A stretch of 64,000 nt of DNA, taken from the NCBI GenBank assembly GCA_014218235.1, contig CM024758.1, forward strand, positions 75,216,206-75,280,205, in the 5' to 3' direction. This stretch comes from Colocasia esculenta. Lineage: Eukaryota; Streptophyta; Magnoliopsida; Alismatales; Araceae. Under the pieces are notes generated by a model, which saw only the letters and a list, made by a program, of their open reading frames with translations, did no database searches and had not been told where the DNA came from. The translations under genes and the position numbers were made by a program. The stretch's first letter is position 1. Every line of letters begins with the position of its first letter. Of the stretch, positions 32,120 to 43,249 are shown piece after piece.

Positions 32120-32562
32120 TCGAAGATCGGATCGAGTACCTCTGGTGACGTCGTCGATGTCATCTCTAGAAATAAAATGTAATCCTCATTTTTCTTGACT
32201 GGTGCTTGTAGCTCTACTGCTGGCTCCATTGTTGCCATTGCTGTAACGCCTCGTGTATCGAACTTCCTTAGCCTTGGACATTCTCTAATTCGATGGTCCT
32301 TGCTGCCACGCTTGAGGCACCTTCTTTCCTTTGTCCAACACAGGTTTTCACCATGATTCTTACTGCAGTGCATACACTTGGGTTTCTTGCTAGCTGTAGA
32401 GACCGCAGACTCTGCTGTGCTGAGAACCTCATCTAGAGTGCGGGAGTCGCATTCTAAAAGTCTCACTCTCACTGATGGCCTGATTCTCATTATGAAAATT
32501 CTCACTTTGCGCCTCTCCTCATGCTCCCTAGCTCTAGCCTCACGCTTACTGCTACTCGTCAT
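32120..32562 (-). CDS. G2 mini-gag, internal copy 1
   Basis: Open from ATG 32562. MTSSSKREARAREHEERRKVR is basic and helical; it is followed by SVRVRLLECDSRTLDEVLS (which matches the gypsy gag segment SLWTRLVAFDHRTLDEALS of G1), then CMHCSKNHGENLC and CLKRGSKDHRIREC. G2 thus keeps a short N-terminus joined to the end of gag and its knuckles, without the central gag fold. In this copy the second Cys of the last knuckle is Arg (TGT to CGT), so that zinc site is broken. The frame would run past 32120 into unrelated sequence, since the 3' end is lost. About 150 residues against several hundred in full gag proteins. Confidence 0.78.
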
Positions 32563-32729
32563 TGCCTGCGAAATATTAACTTTGTTAGAATCTAAGTTAC
32601 TAAATCGTAACCATTTTCTTAACTATTTATCATTCTCACAAAGTATTTCTACACATATGAACATATTTCTATAAAGACTTTGAAATATAGTGAAGATGAT
32701 GGTTTATCCATGTACAATCTCAACCTTGG

Positions 32730-32741
32730 GCTTTGATACCA
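32730..32741 (-). other. G2 primer binding site, copy 1
   Basis: TGGTATCAAAGC on the minus strand, next to LTR B. One base differs from the usual TGGTATCAGAGC. Confidence 0.8.
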
Positions 32742-32794
32742 TCTCTGTAACGACCCTCCTCATACTGGTACGATCATACCAATCCCCATCGGTA

Positions 32795-32799
32795 CAAAG
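32795..32799. repeat. Target site duplication of C2 (CAAAG), left copy
   Basis: CAAAG directly before the C2 LTR start TGTTGAACC; matching copy at 38684-38688. Confidence 0.95.
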
Positions 32800-32954
32800 T
32801 GTTGAACCACTCTCTATTTGTTCTTGTATTTTGGTGATAATAAAATTTATGATGTAACTTAAATTGAATATTTTGTTTCATCTGTGTCGCATCAATCTCA
32901 TAGCAAAATGCTGAGTCTCACATTGATGCAATATGGCACACTAAAATTATAAAA

Positions 32955-33510
32955 TCGATGTTTAATCAGAAGAACATCGATTTCAGTTTAAGTGCCAAAT
33001 TAATAAGCGCTACATCGATTTGGTTTTAATTGATTTAATAAGCGCTACAACGATTTTGTTTTAATTGATTTTTTAAAAAAGCGCTACAACGACTTCGCTA
33101 AGTGGCCATAACGATTTGTTAAGAAATCGATCTCAGAACGATTCGCTAAGTGGCCATAACGATTTGTTAAGAAATCGATCTCAGAACGATTCCTCTTATA
33201 GCCACAACGATTTGCCCTCATATCGTTTTCGTTCTCATAATGATTTGATATGTTTCACATCGATTTGGGTCTCGTAACGATTTCATAAGTGATCACATCG
33301 ATTTGGGTCTCATAACGATTTCATAATTGATCACATCGATTTCTTCAGGTGATCACAACGATTTCCTTGCATAATGATTTCATAGGTGATCACATCGATT
33401 TCTTAAGTGAGACAACGATTTGCTCTCACAACGATTTATTTACAAATGAGCAACGACTCTTCACTAACGATTTCATAAGTCATGCTCATAACGATCTCTT
33501 CATGGATTCT
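32955..33510 (+). repeat. C2 LTR array of AACGATTT and ATCGATTT motifs
   Basis: About 30 copies of (A)ACGATTT or ATCGATTT with irregular linkers such as CATAAGTGATCAC and GCTAAGTGGCCAT. They sit in the same part of the LTR as C1's AACGACTT array. The repeat is a looser, diverged relative of C1's, without a fixed long unit. It recurs in the 3' LTR at about 37045-37545 with more decay. Confidence 0.88.
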
Positions 33511-33779
33511 GATCAAACACAGATTGCCTTTATATTTCAAATATGCTTGGCGCTTAAATGAAAAGTCAAAATCTTCTGACAAAAAGCTGCATGCATAATC
33601 TTGTCAGAAAAAGATATGACCTACTATTTTAGTATGTTAGCAAAAGCACAGTACTAACACTTTCTTCTATGTGTACAGACCTCGAAGACCATTAGAGTCT
33701 GATTAAGACAAATGAAGAGGAGATGAGCAATGGCTAGAACTCCAACGGATCTCTTCAATGGATCCATTCAAGCTGCTCA

Positions 33780-33787
33780 TATAAAAG
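33780..33787 (+). promoter_or_regulatory. Putative C2 TATA box
   Basis: TATAAAAG in GCTCATATAAAAGATGG, placed after the motif array and before the hairpin-rich part, as in C1 and C3. Confidence 0.6.
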
Positions 33788-34099
33788 ATGGAGCATTGCT
33801 GAAGAACAAAAGGTGAGCCTTCCTGAAAATCCTTCAAGGAGTGTACAACTGTGAGAAGAAGCTTCACGCCACAAACACTCAGAGAAAGAGAGAAGAGCTC
33901 GAGCCAAAAATTTACAAAAGCTTCCAAAGAAGAAGTCTTCATCGCCATCAAGCCTTCTTCTCTTCCTTCTCCATGTGCTCATTGTAATCTTGGGGAGAGT
34001 CTGTGACTGTAAGCTAAGTCCTGAGTGTTCATCTTGTAATAGCTCTCAGTCTGATCTTTCTTTTCTAAGAAAGATTTCTGTCCAGCTGTAGGACTGTAT

Positions 34100-34440
34100 A
34101 CAGTGTGTAACCTAGCTAGAGGTTAGTGTCTAGCAGAACCTTGTTGGGGTTTGTACAAACAGGACCTAGCTGGGGGTTTAAGTCTAGCAGAACCGCACTG
34201 GGGTTTGTTCCAGGAGGTTTACTTCTGAACCTGTAAAAGAAGTAGGTTTGCTTCTGAGCCTAGAAAAGAAGTGGGCTGCCTTCTTGCCCGGGAAAGAGAA
34301 GAAGGCCTGGTGGGGTATCCAGGGTGTTGTAGTGTCCTTGAAGGGGACTGTACCTTCGGTTAGTGAAATCCCAAGAGTTTGCTTGGGGACTGGACGTAGG
34401 ACTTCCATGTGGAAGGGCCGAACCATGATAAATCTTCTGT
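34100..34440 (+). other. C2 LTR stem-loop array
   Basis: Inverted repeats include AACC/GGTT around TAGCTAGA, GCCTTCTT/AAGAAGGC, CCTGG/CCAGG (shared with C1), and CTTCC ATGT GGAAG, followed by GGCCGAACCATGATAAA. The GGACGTAGG and CCGAACCA blocks are shared with C1. Confidence 0.7.
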
Positions 34441-34606
34441 GTCGTTTTGTGTGATTGTTCTTTTGCTTCCGCACTGCCACTCTTCATCACACTAACACTA
34501 ACCAAACTTTTAAGTGTTCACGTTTTGATTTCAGATTTCAGAAAAACCTATTCACCCCCCCCCCCCTTTTAGGTTACCTTGCTGCCGTACATAAAGGGCC
34601 AACAAG

Positions 34607-34618
34607 TGGTATCAGAGC
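34607..34618 (+). other. C2 primer binding site
   Basis: TGGTATCAGAGC two bases after the 5' LTR; initiator methionine tRNA type. Confidence 0.93.
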
Positions 34619-34666
34619 GGGTCTCTAAACTTTCAAGAAGATCCAACGATCTTAGAGCAAAGATCC

Positions 34667-36415
34667 ATGGCAGCTCAAGGATATGCTGAAGGCCAATCCG
34701 TCACCAGACCTCCATTCTTCGATGGAGAAGATTATCAATATTGGAAGATGAGGATGGAATGCTTCATTCGAGGCACAGACTTTGATCTGTGGCAGGTAAT
34801 AGAGGTAGGTGATTTCATTATTGTTCCAGTGAAGGCACTACTGCCATTACAGCAGCTGATAAGAGTAAGCTATCTCTAAAATTTAAGGCTAAAAACTATC
34901 TATGTTGTGCTCTATCTAAAAGAAAGTTCAGTAGAGTTTCTGCATGTAAATCTGCTAAAGAAATATGGGATAAATTGCAGATAACCTATGAAGGAACAGA
35001 TAAAGTAAAACAAACTAGGATAGATATTCTTATCTCTCAATATGAGCAATTTAAAATGCTTCCAAATGAAAACATTACTACTATGTATAATAGATTTTCA
35101 AGTATAGTAGTAGGTTTAAATTCTCTTGGAAAAATTCTTTCTAATGAAGAAATCGTTAGAAAAATACTTAGGTCCTTAACTATTTCATGGACACCTAAGG
35201 TAACTGCTATTGAAGGGGCCCATGATTTACTAAATTCTCAATTGATAATTTATAGGTTCTCTCATGGCACATGAAATAAATATGGAGCGATTATCTGAAA
35301 GCTCATCTAAGAAGAAATGTACTAATGCTCTTAAAGTTGTAGCTGCTCCTTCCACCTTTTTCTAGTTCCCAGGATGCTGAAGACTGTAATATGGATGAAG
35401 TATTCCAAGCTTCAGAAGATTTTGAAGAAGAAGAAAAACGGATCAAGAAGGATCCAAAGAAAAGAGAAAAAAGAGAAAGAACCAGTCTGCTATGAATGCA
35501 GAAAACCTGGACATCTGAGACCAGATTGTCTAAGGCTCAAGAAGATTGGTCAAACTGATAAGCCCAGAAGCAGCACAAGAAATTTAAAAGAAAAGCCATG
35601 GCGACTGCTTGGGAAAATGATGAGGTCACAAGCTCAGAATCATCAAGCTCAGATTCCGAAAAGGAAAGGTAAATCTAGCCCTCATGTGGGACTAGATAAG
35701 GTACATTCTGACTAATTTTTAATTCTTGCACAGATTCAGGGTCAGAATCAGAAGACTTAGAAGAAGTCTTTAATGAACTATATGAAAAACATAAGGGGGT
35801 TGTAAAAGAACTAAAAAATCTGAAAAATAACTCTACTTGCTTAGAAAACACCAATTCTGATCTTAAATCCGAACTGGAGCAACTAGAAAAACAATTAAGG
35901 ACAATAAAGATATATTATCTTTTGAATGAAAATTTAAAAAATAAGGACAATGAAAAGTTTGAGTTAGAAGAAAATTAAAAACTCTAACTGAAGAAAGTCT
36001 CTACCTAAAAGAATCGGTTAGAAAATTAACAAAAGGAAAAACTTCTTTAGCTCTATGTCTAAAAGGGTCAAAATCTAGAAATAACAAACAAGGACTTGGA
36101 TACATACCTCCGGAAAAAGGAAAACAAGCCATAATTCCAAAAAAATATCCCCTACCAAAATTTGTAAAAGAAACCAAGATGCCCCAGAAAAAGGCCCCTG
36201 TAAAAGAAAAAGGTTACAGAAATCTCGTTCTAAAAACTCAGCACAAAGAAAAAAAGAACAACAAAACAATCTATGTTCATTGTTGTTCTCATTGCAATAA
36301 ACTAGGACACACTGTAAACACCTGCACAACAAGGCATTTAGTTTAGATCCCTAAAGGATATTTTCATGCATCTAAACATCAAGGACCCAAAGGATTTGGG
36401 AACCATTTATGAATA
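34667..36415 (+). pseudogene. gag: C2 gag (frameshifted)
   Basis: ATG 34667 (MAAQGYAEGQSVTRPPFFDG) matches C1 gag. UBN2-type blocks follow in another frame (SACKSAKEIWDKL, YEGTDKVKQTRIDIL, IVRKILRSLTISWTPKVTAI). A first zinc knuckle CYECRKPGHLRPDC lies near 35490, then a Lys/Glu/Leu-rich coiled-coil stretch (about 35750-36050), then a second knuckle CSHCNKLGHTVNTC near 36285 and a KGPKGFGNHL end. C1 gag shows only one knuckle, so this longer gag resembles C3's arrangement. At least three frame changes and stops. Confidence 0.85.
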
Positions 36416-36646
36416 AGTTGTGTGCAGGGTAGCCTGGAGCATCAAGATCAAGGGTGCTCAAGGCAAGGATGACTGCAGGCTCTTCACTCAAATCATATCT
36501 GAAGAGAGAGTAGTCACAAGGATTGAATGTGTTTATGTTGCTACTAACAATGTCTGCAAGTTTTTTTAAAAGCAGGGAATAATTCTGAAGACTCGACAAA
36601 CAACATCAAAAGTCAAGAACAACAAGATCTGACTTGCCTCAGAAAA
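36416..36646 (+). other. C2 region with a protease trace
   Basis: GGTGCTCAAGGCA at 36453-36465 matches the DNA that encodes GCSRH of the protease motif in C1. Codons around it are mutated and no frame continues. The rest has no similarity that I can see; the pol deletion seems to start here. Confidence 0.5.
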
Positions 36647-36892
36647 AGGGGGAGTCTCATGCTCAGGGGGAGCACAGATTAAGGGGGAGTCATTCCTTAT
36701 CAACTATTATTGTTGAACCCCTTAATGGTAAGAAATTTCTCAAAGGGGGAGAGAAATCCATGGTAGGATCCTTCCTTTTTGGTTAGTGATAAAAAGGGGG
36801 AGAGTTTGTATGAATTTTCTGAAACCTCTATGCTTTATATATATTCTTGTCAGAAAATTCTCAAATTTTGTCATCACCAAAAAGGGGGAGAT
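36647..36892 (+). other. C2 repeated polypurine tracts
   Basis: AGGGGGAG at 36647, 36665, 36682, 36744, 36795 and 36883: six copies in 244 bases, the last abutting the 3' LTR. Only the last is expected from the standard replication scheme. Confidence 0.9.
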
Positions 36893-38683
36893 TGTTGAAC
36901 CACTCATTATTTGTTCTTGTATTTTGGTGATAATAAATTTATGATGTAACTTAAATTGAATATTTTGTTTCATCTGTGTCGCATCAATCTCATAGCAAAA
37001 TGCTGAGTGTCACATTGATGCAATATGGCGCACTAAAATGATAAAATCGATGTTTAATCAATATACATCGATTTCAGTTTAAGTGCCAAATTAATAAGTG
37101 CTACATCAATTTGGTTTTAATTGATTTAATAAGCGCTACAACGATTTTGTTTTAATTGATTTTTAAAAAAGCGAACAACGACTTCGCTAAGTGGCCATAA
37201 TGATTTGTTAATAATCGATCTCAGAACGATTCGCTAAGTGACCATAACGATTGTTAGGAAATCAATCTCAGAACGATTCCTCTTATAGACACACGATTTC
37301 CCTCATATCATTTTTGTTCTCATAACGATTTGATAAGTTTCACATCGATTTGGGTCTTGTAACGATTTCATAATTGATCACATCGATTTGGGGCTCATAA
37401 CGATTTCATAAGTGATCACATCGATTCTTCAAGTGATCACATTGATTTCTTAAGTGAGACAACGATTTGCTCTCACAACGATTTTTACAAATGAGCAACG
37501 ACTCTTCACATAACGATTTCATAAGTCATGCTCATAACGATTTGTTCATGGATTCTGATCAAACACAGATTGCCTTTATATTTCAAATATGCTTGGCGCT
37601 TAAATGAAAAGTCAAATATTTTCTGACAAAAAGCTGCATGCATAGTCTTGTCAGAAAAAGATATGACCTACTATTTTCAGTATGTTAGCAGAAGCCAGTA
37701 CTATGCATCGTTTATCATAAACACTCTTTTATGCTAACACTTCTTCTATGTGTACAGACCTCGAAGACCATCAGAGTCTGATTAAGACAAATGAAGAGGA
37801 GATGAGCAACGACTAGAACTCTAACGGATCTCTTCAACGGATCCATTCAAGCTGCTCATATAAAAGATGGAGCATTGCTGAAGAACAAAAGGAGAGCCTT
37901 CCCAAAAATCCTTCAAGGAGTGTACAACTGTGAGAAGAACCTTCACGCCACAAACACTTAGAGAGAGAGAAGAGCTCGAGCCAAAAATCTACAGAAGCTT
38001 TCAAAGCAGAAGTCTTCATCACCTTCAAGCCTTCTTCTCTTCCATTCTCCCTGTGCTCATTGTAATCTTGGGGGAGTGTCTGTGACTGTGAGCTAAGTCC
38101 TGAGTGTTCATCTTGTAATAGCTCTCAGTCTGATCTTTCTTTTCTATGAAAGATTTCTATCCAGCTGTAGGACTGTATACAATGTGTAACCTAGCTAGAG
38201 GTTAGTGTCTAGCAGAACCTTGTTGGGGTTTGTACCAACATGACCTAGCTGGGGGTTTAAGTCTAGCAGAACCACACTGGGTTTGTTCCAGGAGGTTTAC
38301 TTTTGAACCTGTAAAAGAAGTAGGTTTGCTTCTGAGCCTAGAAAAGAAGTGGGCTGCCTTCTTGCCGGGAAAGAGAAGAAGACCTGGTGGGGTATCCAGG
38401 GTGTTGTAGTGTCCTTGAAGGGGACTGTACCTTCAGTTAGTGAAATCCCAGAGTTTGCATGGGGACTGGACGTAGGACTTCCATGTGGGAAGGGCCGAAC
38501 CAGGATAAATCTCCTGTGTCCTTTTGTGTGATTGTTCTTTTACTTCCGCACTTCCACTCTTCATCACACTACACTAACCAAACTTTTAAGTGTTCACGTT
38601 TTGATTTCAGATTTCAGAAAAACCTATTCACCCCCCCCCCCCCCCTTGTAGGTTACCTTGCTGCCGTACATAAAGGGCCAACA
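36893..38683 (+). repeat. C2 3' LTR
   Basis: 1,791 bp copy of 32800-34604 with substitutions and small indels and a 15-base poly-C run (12 in the 5' copy). Ends GGCCAACA before CAAAG (38684-38688). Confidence 0.93.
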
Positions 38684-38688
38684 CAAAG
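38684..38688. repeat. Target site duplication of C2 (CAAAG), right copy
   Basis: CAAAG follows the C2 3' LTR and matches 32795-32799; LTR B continues after it. Confidence 0.95.
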
Positions 38689-40082
38689 AATGCCGTCACA
38701 GTGGATAGTAACCCAACACTAACGATAGGTTGATATGTAAAAAAATAACTCACTTTATGCCATCATCATCACACCATTCCGCAGTCTATATAGCAAAAGA
38801 GAGTAATAAAGTCTGCATTATTACAATTTCAAAAGAACTACATTTGTCTATTACATTGTCCATACGAATGACATTATTCATACTATGAAATAAAGCAACT
38901 ACTAAAAGGTCTCCACAAGCGACTACTCCTCGTATACGCCGTCGACCTTCACTACACTCTCCTCAGGTATGGGAACACCTGTCACACCTGTACGGCGAAG
39001 CAAGTATGAGTCTAAAAGACCCATTAAGTAATCTAAAATCTCAATCTTACACATATCACATACACACTAAGCTACCAACAACAAGGAAACACATGCTATC
39101 ATTTTACCATAACAATTTACATGGCACATGCTTTTTATGATCAACTACACATAATTCACCTAAACACGTTCCTAACTCACATGCTCATTTAAATCATGGA
39201 TAATAAACATACACCTATATGTGGTTTCTACACATAATAGATCCTATGATATAGATTCAAATACTAATCATATCATTGCACAATTCTACCAATTTAAAAC
39301 ATAAGGTTATGTACAAGATAATGAACACTCCCAGCATGGTATCTAACTAATTAATATGCTCTTTTCACATTTAACTACTTATTTAGCTTGGTGTTTTAAT
39401 GTATATAATGCATAATTACACATGATATCACATTTTATGGAACATGAATTGAAGGTTTAAAACATATTCAAGTTGGCTGGCAACTATATGCAATTTAGCA
39501 TGGAACTATGTACTGAGTAATAGCATGTCTATTATGGAATTTAGACATTCTTTCATAATTAACATTAATCATATTAATGTATGCATTACATGAACATATG
39601 CACTCTTATCATTGTTTTCACATGCATTTACTCTCTCATTGACATTTATTTGCACTTAAGGATAAACATGGTACTTGCTTATATATCTTAAACAACTAAG
39701 TATAAAAAACTATAAACATGCTCTCTACATCTTTTATTCAATCATGCTGTAAGATTTAAATTTCATTCACACCCTTTTGCAACTATACATACTTTAAGCA
39801 TAAAGTAAATAGCATACCTAGCATGGATTCTAATCATTTTCTCATGTATTTAGCAATCATATACATATCTTTTGTTTGTCGTTTTGACATGAGTTAAACA
39901 CATTCATATGGGTTTATCTTTGTGCACATGCTATCTTATTCATTTACCATTCCACAAGTTCATCTTTCTCATTGCACAATTTACATATTTACTTACACAT
40001 GTTCATATACACTACCACATGGAAGTTATTAAACTATAAAACATGATATTACATTCATGGTATTAACACATGCTTAACATGA

Positions 40083-40089
<7 letters not shown>

Positions 40090-40129
<40 letters not shown>
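40090..40129. repeat. AT microsatellite in LTR B
   Basis: About twenty TA units. LTR C has a shorter run at the matching place (44739-44765), so the array length changed after the LTRs separated. Other AT runs: 42174-42194 and 62899-62921. Confidence 0.95.
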
Positions 40130-41748
40130 TTATTAGATTGGCTTTCACATGCAATTATACGTTCATTATCATTTACTCTCCCTTCCAAATCAATTTACAC
40201 ATTTTCCACTTCGTTTACTCTTGCACTTTCACTATCACATATCACATCATTGCACTTACCACGTGCCACATTCACATATCACTTTGCACTTTATTCACAT
40301 TTTATCTCTTAAGTTGTCATGACACATAGTCCTAACTACCATCTAGAGGACGCACACACCCATATCACATAGCACATATCTCTTAGCACATAGCACATCA
40401 CATTCACATATCACATATCCGTCACCTAGACAATGCAGTGACGAATCTAGGTAACTACGCAGAACCGGGAGAAGCCCTCTCCACCCCAACCAGTGGTACT
40501 TGTCCACCTCCAGGATTTCATCCTAATGCCCTTAGGATATATTTCACAACGTTGAGCCTTCCATAGGGACTTTTCTATGGTACAACTCTCAGACCTCTAT
40601 GGTAGCAGTGTCAATCTCGACCCAATTTTACATTAAGCACATTATCACAATCATTACATTCATTTACATTATTTGAATGCATTATTTAATACTTTTGCAC
40701 ACACTTTTAACAAATTACACAGTATCACATTGTTTACACATTTTTCATGTACCAGTTAGCACAATTATACTTACTTTCACACATTCACATGCACATCAAT
40801 TTTCCTACATGATACTACTATTCACAGAAATAAAATAACTCATATGACGGTCCTATACATACTACTTATAATTCTTGAATCACACAGATTTAATCTAACA
40901 TGTTCAGTTTGACTATTCTCCATGGTGTAATTAAGAACCAAACTTACTGTCATCAAAATAGATCCAAATTTGTATCACAAATTATTAACAGTAAACATAT
41001 CACATATTCAATTTTTCCAGATTTTTTCGAGCAGTATCATAATTTTTTCTTTAAGACCCTGAGGAACTTGGCGGCATAGTGTGTGCCGCCTACTGTGTCA
41101 ACGGCACAGTATCCTACCACCAATACAGGATCTTGGCGGCACAGGATGTGGCCACCAATCTCCTGTCAGCAGACCATGTAGACAACACACATGAAAGGGA
41201 AATTTGGAGGTTCTAGGACACGAGGAAAAATTCGGAAAAATTAGAACCTAAGGGGACATGCTAGGGTTGACATCCATAGATTACTTGTCTCTAATTAAAT
41301 CTACAAAGATCAAATCTTGCTGGTGAAGCCCTCCTCGGCCAAGCCAAGAGGGTGCCCAAAACCTCTTCAGATCCGGTTCTTCTGTTGATGCAGATGATCC
41401 TCGGAGTTGGGAATGCTTCATTGATGTATGGACTATCCTCCAGTCAGTGTAGATCTCTAGAACTCCTCCAGTTGTCGGATCGAACTTGCAAAGATCAACT
41501 CCTCTTCACAAAAACCCTAGCTTCTCCAAGGCCAAAAGACTTAATCCGACCGGAACAAGGTGGTTTTATAGAGCTGGGTAGGTTGGGTACGCATTAAGGT
41601 AGGTCTCCTACTACTTTAGATGGGTTTCCTAAATTGGAACCGGGAAGAACGCATGTGTTACCAAATCTGAAACTGTCAGCAAGCAGTGAACTAGTGTCCA
41701 CATCTAGTGCCTCCAATAGGTGGTTGGCGTCCACTCATAGTGCCGCCC

Positions 41749-41788
41749 AGAGGGGTTGGCGTCCATCGATCTGGACGCCAACTCCTCT
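41749..41788. other. G2 LTR long stem-loop (LTR B)
   Basis: Two 17-base arms (41749-41765 and 41772-41788) pair throughout with one G-T pair; the loop is TCGATC. The core arms are GTTGGCGTCCA and TGGACGCCAAC. The LTR C copy at 62465-62504 is identical in the arms. A shorter relative is in G1. Confidence 0.85.
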
Positions 41789-42619
41789 GGCCAGGTCAGC
41801 GGCAGGCATGATGCCGCCAACTGGGATTTCGACCAGAGCTGATGCGTACGTTGAATAAATATACAATTACATCACAACCAACTAAATGTGCACTGAAGTA
41901 AATAAACATACATTCACCATATAAACTACATGCATTACACACTATTTATTTAAATATAATTTTACTAATCTTATTTAAAGATAATATGCATGAAATAATA
42001 CTATATATACATACACAACATAATTACAAGCATTATGCATGAATTTAAACAAATATAACATGCTTATAATATTTTGATATATATACTCTATGCATAGTAT
42101 TATGTAAGTACCATATACACTATAAACAATTTAACATACCCAGAATAGATATTATCATTTGCACAAGGTGAACATATATATATATATATATATAATATAC
42201 ATTATGATCATAGTTACATATAATATGCATGGAATAACTAAATACAATATGCATGAACATATAAATACAATATGCACCTCAACAATTAGATAATGCATGC
42301 ACATTTAAATATATACTACACGCACAAACTTAAACTCATATATACCTACAAATGTATAGCAATATTTACATATTATACGCAAAACATTGTTTAAATTCAA
42401 TATACATAAGATTTAAGTAAATAATATATGTACAAAATTACTTAAGCTGTACAAAATTAGTTAAGCACTATATTCACAAAAGTATTATATATACATACAC
42501 ATGCACATGAGTAATTAAATAATTATAACATGCTCAAATTTAATACACACTATATATTCAAAAACAAGTAAACATCATATACATAGAATATAAAATGAAT
42601 AAAATTCTTGGGTCTCACA

Positions 42620-42635
42620 CCCTCCCCCTTAAAAA
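42620..42635 (-). other. G2 polypurine tract
   Basis: Minus-strand TTTTTAAGGGGGAGGG abutting LTR B; it starts internal region 2. Confidence 0.85.
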
Positions 42636-42639
42636 GATC

Positions 42640-43067
42640 GTCGTCCTCGAAGATCGAATCGAGTACCTCTGGTGACGTCGTCGTTGTCATCTCTGGAAAT
42701 AAAATGTAATCCTCATTCTTCATGACTGGTGCTTGTAGCTCTGCTGGTGGCTCCTTTGTTGCCGTTGGTGTAACACCTCGTGTATCGAACTTCTTCAGCC
42801 TTGGACATTCTCTAATCCGATGGTCCTTGCTGCCACACTTGAGGCACCTTCCTTCCTTATGATGCTTACTGCACTGCATACACTTGGGTTTCTTGCTAGC
42901 TGTAGAGACCACTGACTCTGCTGTGCTGAGAACCTCGTCTAGAGTGCGGGGGTCGTATTCTAAAAGACTCGCTCTCACTGATGCCTGAGTCTCATTATGA
43001 AATTTCTCACTTTGCGCCTCTCCTCATGCTCCCTAGCTCTAGCCTCACGCTTATTGCTGCTCGTCAT
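42640..43067 (-). pseudogene. G2 mini-gag, internal copy 2
   Basis: Starts at ATG 43067 (MTSSNKREARAREHEERRKVR). A one-base deletion near 42985, compared with copy 1, shifts the frame; the rest (RTLDEVLSTAESVVSTA, CMQCSKHH, CLKCGSKDHRIREC) is open from 42978. Here the final CCHC knuckle is intact, unlike copy 1. After FEDDDLF the frame runs on through the polypurine tract into LTR B. Copies 1 and 2 thus carry different lesions and each keeps what the other lost. Confidence 0.8.
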
Positions 43068-43237
43068 TGCCTGCAAAACAATTAACTTTGTCAGAATCTA
43101 AGTTACTAAATCCTAACCATTTTCTTAACTATTTTTCATTCATCACTAAGTATTTTCTACACATATGGACATATTTCTATAAAGACTTTGCAATATAGTG
43201 AAGATGATGGTTTATCCATGTACAATCTAAACCTTGG

Positions 43238-43249
43238 GCTTTGATACCA
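43238..43249 (-). other. G2 primer binding site, copy 2
   Basis: TGGTATCAAAGC on the minus strand next to LTR C; the same one-base variant as copy 1. Confidence 0.8.

Larger units (their letters stand above)
32800..34604 (+). repeat. C2 5' LTR
   Basis: 1,805 bp. Contains the AACGATTT/ATCGATTT motif array (about 32955-33510), a TATA box at 33780, hairpins at about 34100-34420 and a 12-base poly-C run before the end. Confidence 0.93.
32800..38683 (+). mobile_element. C2: SIRE-like copia element with gag but no pol
   Basis: 5.9 kb element: LTRs 32800-34604 and 36893-38683 (TGTTGAACC...GGCCAACA), primer site, a decayed gag with two knuckles, then a short non-coding 3' part with repeated polypurine tracts. 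Protease is only a trace (36453-36465) and INT, RT, RNase H and the extra ORF are absent. LTR copies differ at many sites, so it is older than C1. Flanked by CAAAG. It must have relied on enzymes from other elements, or lost pol after insertion. Confidence 0.92.
32746..42619 (-). repeat. G2 LTR B (split by C2)
   Basis: Segments 32746-32799 and 38689-42619, about 3.99 kb without C2. Plus-strand ends TGTAACGACC and GGTCTCACA. A polypurine tract abuts at 42620-42635. It is about 430 bp shorter than LTR C because it lacks the counterpart of roughly 45660-46100. It contains AT microsatellites (40090-40129, 42174-42194) and the strong stem-loop at 41749-41788. No gene is supported in it. Confidence 0.88.

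Noticed and set aside
40070..40312. Open frames through the AT microsatellite in G2 LTRs
   Set aside because: Produced by the TA run; no conservation beyond the repeat.
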